From assembly GCF_947255005.1 (NCBI RefSeq), contig NZ_CAMYFI010000045.1:1-18580 (forward strand): DNA of 18,580 bases, written 5' to 3'. A program made the position numbers and the translations under genes. The DNA is from an uncultured Tessaracoccus sp. GTDB taxonomy: Bacteria > Actinomycetota > Actinomycetes > Propionibacteriales > Propionibacteriaceae. This document shows positions 14,690 through 18,580 of this stretch, piece after piece (position 1 is the first letter of the stretch; every line of letters starts with the position of its first letter). Below the pieces are notes generated by a model, which saw only the letters and a program-made list of their open reading frames with translations, was not told the DNA's origin and made no database searches.

Positions 14690-15424
14690 ATGATTACTCT
14701 GCCTGATTTCGACATGACCCCCGACGAACAACGCCTCCTGACGCTCGCCGTCGCCACCATCGAGCCGGCATATGCCCTCGTACGCCTGGCCCCCACCAGT
14801 CTCGTGTGCTGGCAGGCCATCGTCATGGGCCTCGCCGCCGAGCGCAGGCTTTGGGAAGGCAACCTTCGCCTCGTCTACAGCATCGCCTTTGACGCCCACC
14901 GACGCGGCAACGGCGACTTCGAGGAGCTCTTCCAAGAGGGCTGCCTGGCCCTCCAGCGTGCGATCCGCAGATTCCGCCCCGAGCTCGGATTCCGGCTCTC
15001 CACCTACGCCCACGACTCCATCGTCCGCCACGTACGCCACCACGCCGACCCCGGCCAGTACGTCTTCGACTCCAGGCACTTCAAGCGGGTTCGCCACCTC
15101 GTCCTGGAAGACAAAGCGCCGGAGCAGGTCAGTATGGCGACGATGGCCCGTCGCGTGAATCCTGAGGTACTCGACCGGATGGCGGACCCCGTCGACGCGT
15201 ATGAGGAGATCCACGAGCAGAACATGGAGTTCCTCGAGCTCCTCCCTGACTTGCACGCAGACCTGCTGCGGCGACGCTTCGGTCTCGACGGCCCCGTGTG
15301 GAGCCAATCGGAACTCGCCGCGGACCTCGGGGTATCGACCTCCACGATCTCGAGATGGGAGCAACGCGCGCTCGAGCAAGCCCACCAGCTCCTCACCGCT
15401 GACCGCATGCTCAAGGTGGCCTAA
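14690..15424 (+). CDS. Sigma-70-like protein with regions 2 and 4
   Basis: This 244-aa protein resembles RNA polymerase sigma factors. Region 2 lies at about 55-120: NLRLVYSIAF (58-67), FEELFQEGCLALQRAIRRFR (77-96), and FRLSTYAHDSIVRHVRHH (101-118). Region 4 lies at about 185-235, with LLRRRFGLDG and a helix-turn-helix QSELAADLGVSTSTISRWEQ (206-225). The region between them is short and unlike region 3. The paired Trp of primary sigma region 2.3 is replaced by AHDSIV, closer to group 3 sigma factors. ATG 14690 has no Shine-Dalgarno; GTG 14681 is an in-frame alternative. It may direct RNA polymerase to a small regulon, but its promoters are unknown. It converges on dnaG with 4 bp between stop codons. 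Confidence 0.75.
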   Translation: MITLPDFDMTPDEQRLLTLAVATIEPAYALVRLAPTSLVCWQAIVMGLAAERRLWEGNLRLVYSIAFDAHRRGNGDFEELFQEGCLALQRAIRRFRPELGFRLSTYAHDSIVRHVRHHADPGQYVFDSRHFKRVRHLVLEDKAPEQVSMATMARRVNPEVLDRMADPVDAYEEIHEQNMEFLELLPDLHADLLRRRFGLDGPVWSQSELAADLGVSTSTISRWEQRALEQAHQLLTADRMLKVA

Positions 15425-15428
15425 TGGC

Positions 15429-17261
15429 TTAGCTGAGGCCCACCTGCTGCAAACGCTTCCGCACCATCTCCAGCTCGGTGAGCTCCGCGAACTTCTGGCG
15501 ATACTCCGCCTCATTCTTCGTCGGATCGGTGCGCTGCAACTTCGACTTCAAATCGTCAATCTGCCTCGATACCCGTCGAAGCTGCAGTCGCGACGAGTGG
15601 ACCAGGGAGTACTGCTCGTCGGGCTCACGCCACAGGGGTTCCACCAGCAGCGCCACCATGAGCTGAGCCGTATTCTCCGACGGTGCCTCCTCACGCAACC
15701 GCGTCTCCCAGTCGTCGCCGAACGGGACCCGTCGGATCAGGGTCATCACCGCCACGTAGCCAGGGTGGGTGAAGTCGTCGGGCTGCACGCCGTTCCAGTC
15801 GGTGTCGAAGGTGGTCGGGTGCTGCAACATGAGCTTGAGCGCGTCGCGTTCGAGCCGCAGTGAGCGATCATTCGGGTCGGGCCACCCGTCGTCGCGTGGC
15901 CGGCGAGCCGGCGTCGCTTCCTCATACGCCGGCTCGCTGTGGCGCCGACGTTGCACCTCGCGGCGGACATCGTCGACGTCCATACCCAGGATGCCGGCGA
16001 GATCACGCAAATACTGCCCGACGAGGGATTGGTCGCGGATTGAAGTGACCAGCTCCCCCGCTTCGCGCGCGGCTCCCAAGCGTCCTTCGGCGCGGTCGAG
16101 GTCGTAGCGTCGGGCGATGTTCTCCATCACGAATCGATACAGCGGAATGCGCGTGGCGACGAGCTCCCGCACCGCCGCATCGCCCGACTGCATGCGCAAA
16201 TCGCACGGGTCTAGCCCCGTCGGTTCCACCGCCACGTAGGTTTGGGCGACGAAGTTGTGGTCGCCTTTGAAGACCTTGAGCGCTGCCGCTTGCCCGGCGG
16301 CATCGCCGTCGAAGGTGAAGATGACCTCGCCGTGCAGGCCATCTTGTGTGCCGAGCAGGCGCTGCAGTACGCGGGCGTGGTCGTCGCCAAATGCGGTGCC
16401 GCAGGATGCCACGGCGGTCTCCACCCCAGCGATATGGGCGGCCATCACGTCGGTGTAGCCTTCGACAATCACCGCCTGCGACCGCTTACCGATCTCTCTG
16501 CGGGCGAGATCGAGCCCGTAGAGCACCTGCGATTTCTTGTAGACGGGTGTCTCCGGCGTGTTGATGTACTTGGCTGGGAGGCGGTCGTCGTCGTAAATCC
16601 GCCTGGCGCCGAATCCCAACACCGATTGGGCGGAATCGCGAATGGGCCACAGCACTCGCCCGGCGAAAAAATCTCTGCCGAAGTCCCGGATGAGGCCCGC
16701 GGCCTTGAGCGTTTCGTCGTCGAACCCTTGAGCCCGCAGCGCCTGGCGCAGCGCGTAGCCGTTCTTCGGTGCGTAGCCGATCTTGAAGTGCTGGGCGTGC
16801 TCGCGGGTGAAGCCACGGCCGTCGAGGAACACGCGTCCCGCAACGCCTTCCGGGGATTCCAGTTGCTGCGCGAAGAAGTCTTCGGCCGCGGCGTTGGCTT
16901 CCAGAATGCGCTTTCGCAAACCTGGCGCCTGCGCGGGTTGCCCGTCGTCTTCCATGACGAGTTCGACGCCGTAACGGTCGGCCAGCATCTGCACCGCTTC
17001 GAGGAACGAGAGGTTCTGATTGCGCTGCAGGAACGTGATGACGTCTCCGCCTTCACCGCATCCAAAACAATAGAAGAAGCCTCGCGCAGGAGTGACGTGG
17101 AAGCTGGGCGTCTTCTCGTCGTGGAACGGGCACAGGCCCTTCAACGACCCGCTGCCGGCATTGCGCAGCATGACGTACTCGCCGATGATTTCGTCGATCC
17201 GGGCGCGCTCGCGAACCTTCGCGATGTCTTCTTCCCTGATCCGACCAGCCACGCCAGCCAT
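15429..17261 (-). CDS. dnaG: DNA primase
   Basis: This 610-aa primase makes RNA primers at the replication fork. The N-terminal CHC2 zinc finger is complete: Cys44, His47, Cys65 and Cys68 (CPFHDEKTPSFH, then FYCFGCGEGGD). The Toprim core has EGYTDV (267-272) with catalytic Glu267 and FDGDAAG (317-323) with metal-binding Asp318 and Asp320, then DPCD at 351-354. The C-terminal third is the helicase-binding domain, ending in a charged helical hairpin. I start it at ATG 17261 (MAGVAGRIREEDI), where the CHC2 numbering matches the family; 13 residues of upstream open frame are judged untranslated. A weak -10-like TATAGG lies at 17335-17330 on the minus strand. The gene ends 4 bp from the sigma-like gene. 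Confidence 0.95.
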   Translation of the reverse strand: MAGVAGRIREEDIAKVRERARIDEIIGEYVMLRNAGSGSLKGLCPFHDEKTPSFHVTPARGFFYCFGCGEGGDVITFLQRNQNLSFLEAVQMLADRYGVELVMEDDGQPAQAPGLRKRILEANAAAEDFFAQQLESPEGVAGRVFLDGRGFTREHAQHFKIGYAPKNGYALRQALRAQGFDDETLKAAGLIRDFGRDFFAGRVLWPIRDSAQSVLGFGARRIYDDDRLPAKYINTPETPVYKKSQVLYGLDLARREIGKRSQAVIVEGYTDVMAAHIAGVETAVASCGTAFGDDHARVLQRLLGTQDGLHGEVIFTFDGDAAGQAAALKVFKGDHNFVAQTYVAVEPTGLDPCDLRMQSGDAAVRELVATRIPLYRFVMENIARRYDLDRAEGRLGAAREAGELVTSIRDQSLVGQYLRDLAGILGMDVDDVRREVQRRRHSEPAYEEATPARRPRDDGWPDPNDRSLRLERDALKLMLQHPTTFDTDWNGVQPDDFTHPGYVAVMTLIRRVPFGDDWETRLREEAPSENTAQLMVALLVEPLWREPDEQYSLVHSSRLQLRRVSRQIDDLKSKLQRTDPTKNEAEYRQKFAELTELEMVRKRLQQVGLS

Positions 17262-17456
17262 CCTAGTCGCCCCGCCAGCCACAATGGCCACCGGTATCAT
17301 GCGACAATCCTGCCCAGCGTTTCTAGTCCCCTATATCGTTACGAGGTCGTCCGAGGTGTCACCGTCGGCGGCATCACAGTGTTTTCGTACATCCCTGAGA
17401 CAGTGATGATGACCCACAGAGTTACACACCCTGGAGCCACCACCACTGTTCCACAT

Positions 17457-17555
17457 CTATGTATCTCGATTGTTATTCCTTCTTTGAAGGAGGATAAATA
17501 TCCAGGTTACGAGAACAACAAATATTATTATTGCTATTAATTCCCATGGATTCAT
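17457..17555 (-). CDS. 32-aa single-pass membrane peptide
   Basis: This short minus-strand ORF starts at ATG 17555 and ends at TAG 17457-17459. It encodes one hydrophobic helix with a short N-terminus (MNPWELIAIIIFVVLVTWIF) and a basic, Asn-rich tail (QRRNNNRDT), the usual shape of a small inner-membrane peptide with its tail in the cytoplasm. It begins 16 bases after the stop of the frameshifted secreted-protein gene on the same strand, so the two look like an operon. The ribosome-binding site is weak (AGAAG just before the start). The AT-rich base composition matches the secreted-protein gene, not dnaG. No family is recognised. The helix and charge pattern are seen; expression is inferred. 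Confidence 0.5.
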   Translation of the reverse strand: MNPWELIAIIIFVVLVTWIFILLQRRNNNRDT

Positions 17556-17571
17556 GCTTCTATACCATCTT

Positions 17572-18321
17572 TCAGGAAATGCCACGAGTTGTAGTAAGCT
17601 TTATCTCGGTACCCTGGTTGACTTGAAGCCAGTAGACGCTGGTTCCAGCTACCGGTATATCTGTGTGAAAATGACACGTGAGTCTCACTTTAGAGGAGCT
17701 GACTCGATCCAAGGCAAGGCTACCTAGAACCCCAACACCAGAACATTGACCTCCGTAATACCTATCAATTGTTCCCGGCCCACCATTATTCTGCGTAACA
17801 TTAAAGAAGAATGATAGACTTCAAATCCCCATGAAGTGCTAACCCTACATTCCGTCATAGCAACTCGATAACGGCTACTACTCGTCGTTCTACATCCTGA
17901 AACGCCCAGGGGCCTGGCTGTATCGCCTTGATCGACTCTCTCCAAATGCTCCGGCGCCAAGGAATTCTGTATACCACTAAAGAAACCATTCTCATGAACA
18001 CTTGGAGCCTCTGTCCTCACGATTGGCCCACCAACAAACTGATCGATGATTACTCGACGCCCATTAGTTTCATGTACCCTTGATGCCACTGGATACTCCT
18101 CCGGTTTTAATGAATCCGGAATACCCCCTTCTTGCATCTTCTTTTCCAATGAGCTTATAGCTTCCTCTCCGACATTATTAGCCTGAAAAAAAGCTTTCAG
18201 TTGAAATACTTCTGCTGGGCTAAGCCCTTCTTCATTGATAGCATCAGCTTGCGCAGTTGAGCTTGCCCCTAAGCACGTGAGAGCTACTACCATACCGAAA
18301 ATAAAAAAATATTCGCTTCAC
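17572..18321 (-). pseudogene. Secreted four-cysteine protein gene with two compensating frameshifts
   Basis: The gene begins at GTG 18321 (GGAGG four bases upstream). Frame is lost at a T7 run (18303-18309, A7 on the plus strand). If one T is removed, the start reads MKRIFFIFGMVVALTCLGAS and STAQADA, a textbook Sec signal peptide. The middle frame then runs to about 17820 (SWGFE), where one base must be added to continue as SLSFFFNVTQNNGGPGTIDR and end at TGA 17572-17574. Both changes together keep the frame, giving 249 residues. The mature protein would have an acidic helical first part (EEGLSPAEVFQLKAFFQANN) and a C-terminal, beta-looking domain with four Cys (SGC, TEC, GQC, LTC). It resembles secreted actinobacterial proteins of unknown function. 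As written, the product would be truncated or unexported. Confidence 0.6.
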
Positions 18322-18361
18322 TGTTCCTCCATCTGCCGTGCGCTCCATTACGCATACATGA

Positions 18362-18367
18362 ATCATA
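18362..18367 (-). promoter_or_regulatory. Candidate -10 box of the secreted-protein gene
   Basis: TATGAT on the minus strand (18367-18362) differs from the consensus at one base. A transcript from near 18355 would have a leader of about 34 bases containing the GGAGG. I see no convincing -35 box, so this is tentative. Confidence 0.3.
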
Positions 18368-18459
18368 CACTAGGAGGGGGCAAGCCGTTGAGTATTCGAC
18401 GAGACTCACATATAGTCCCCGGATGTTAGGGGCCCTTCCTCACAGTTTTTTCCTGCGAA

Positions 18460-18580
18460 ATGGCCGGAGTGCGGCGATCATGGGGTATGGATCGTGAGAG
18501 ATTATCGTTGCAGGCTCGTTCCCGGCTGCATCAACCCAAAGGGCGTGCTACCGCCACGATCGCAGTACTCGACCGGCGCC
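18460..18580 (+). CDS. Possible start of a gene running off the window
   Basis: An open plus-strand frame begins at ATG 18460, or at ATG 18487 (MDRERLSLQARSRLHQPKGR), and is still open at the window end. The GC content returns to the high level of the core chromosome here. No Shine-Dalgarno precedes either ATG, and the peptide is too short to place in a family. The minus strand is also open for 25 codons at the very end, so the strand is not certain. Confidence 0.2.
   Translation, partial: MAGVRRSWGMDRERLSLQARSRLHQPKGRATATIAVLDRR

Noticed and set aside
14582..15514. Long N-terminal extension of the 14096-14581 gene on the minus strand
   Set aside because: It runs antisense through the whole sigma-like gene; the protein-like part begins at ATG 14581.
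17331..17456. 41-codon minus-strand ORF beginning directly after the 32-aa peptide stop (TAGATG)
   Set aside because: It has no Shine-Dalgarno, the composition is mixed across the islet border, and the Cys/His/Asp-rich peptide has no recognisable pattern. Stop-start adjacency alone is not enough.
17477..17497. TCCTTC-TTT-GAAGGA hairpin and AGGAGGATAAAT that looks like a plus-strand ribosome-binding site
   Set aside because: It lies inside the 32-aa ORF, no start codon follows at a suitable distance on the plus strand, and there is no T run for a terminator.
16242..17540. 432-codon plus-strand open frame
   Set aside because: It is antisense to dnaG, whose motifs are unmistakable; the tail past 17261 changes composition at the AT-rich islet.
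17572..18321. Programmed ribosomal frameshifting in the secreted-protein gene
   Set aside because: Two opposite shifts would be needed, and neither site has a classic slippery heptamer with a downstream structure. Indels or errors explain it better.
1..18580. CRISPR arrays or tandem repeats
   Set aside because: I saw no regularly spaced repeats anywhere in the window.

Overview
The window looks like a chromosome segment of a high-GC Gram-positive actinobacterium. DUF3145, the OtsA/OtsB trehalose pair, a MoxR/DUF58/VWA operon, frequent GTG starts and strong GC bias fit Actinomycetota. The mix of genes is most like Propionibacteriaceae, but that placement is inference. Most of the window is dense, ordinary chromosome. 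Two stretches differ: a decayed accessory patch (about 10.7-13.9 kb) and an AT-rich islet upstream of dnaG (about 17.4-18.4 kb).

Layout, 1-10.67 kb. A DUF3145 gene (minus) is divergent from an S9 prolyl-oligopeptidase-type peptidase (plus), which has a promoter placed for a leaderless transcript. It converges on a tight minus-strand operon read 7226 to 2511: moxR ATPase, DUF58, two membrane-anchored VWA proteins with intact MIDAS motifs, and a YggS-type PLP-binding protein. Neighbouring genes in this operon abut or overlap by a few bases. Divergent from moxR is a single-pass membrane protein of unknown function. A tRNA with anticodon CAU follows, then otsB (minus) divergent from otsA (plus). 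OtsA makes trehalose-6-phosphate and OtsB dephosphorylates it.

Layout, 10.67-13.92 kb. This is a graveyard of mobile and accessory genes. It holds a HicA/HicB-like toxin-antitoxin pair, then an internally deleted IS481-family element with recognisable terminal inverted repeats that truncates a small membrane-protein gene. Next come another small membrane ORF, a four-TM protein, a C39-like cysteine-peptidase pseudogene and a 3' fragment of an IS110-family transposase. The patch ends at a strong terminator and tRNA-Asn(GUU).

Layout, 14.1-18.58 kb. An unrecognised 161-aa protein is divergent from a 244-aa sigma-70-like protein that keeps regions 2 and 4. That gene converges on dnaG with only 4 bp between stop codons. 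Upstream of dnaG is the AT-rich islet. On the minus strand it carries a secreted, four-cysteine protein gene with two compensating single-base frameshifts, one in a T7 tract inside the signal peptide. Sixteen bases further on is an unlisted 32-aa single-pass membrane peptide ORF. This little operon is the least explained part of the window. The last 100 bases may begin another gene or element, but the window ends too soon to tell.
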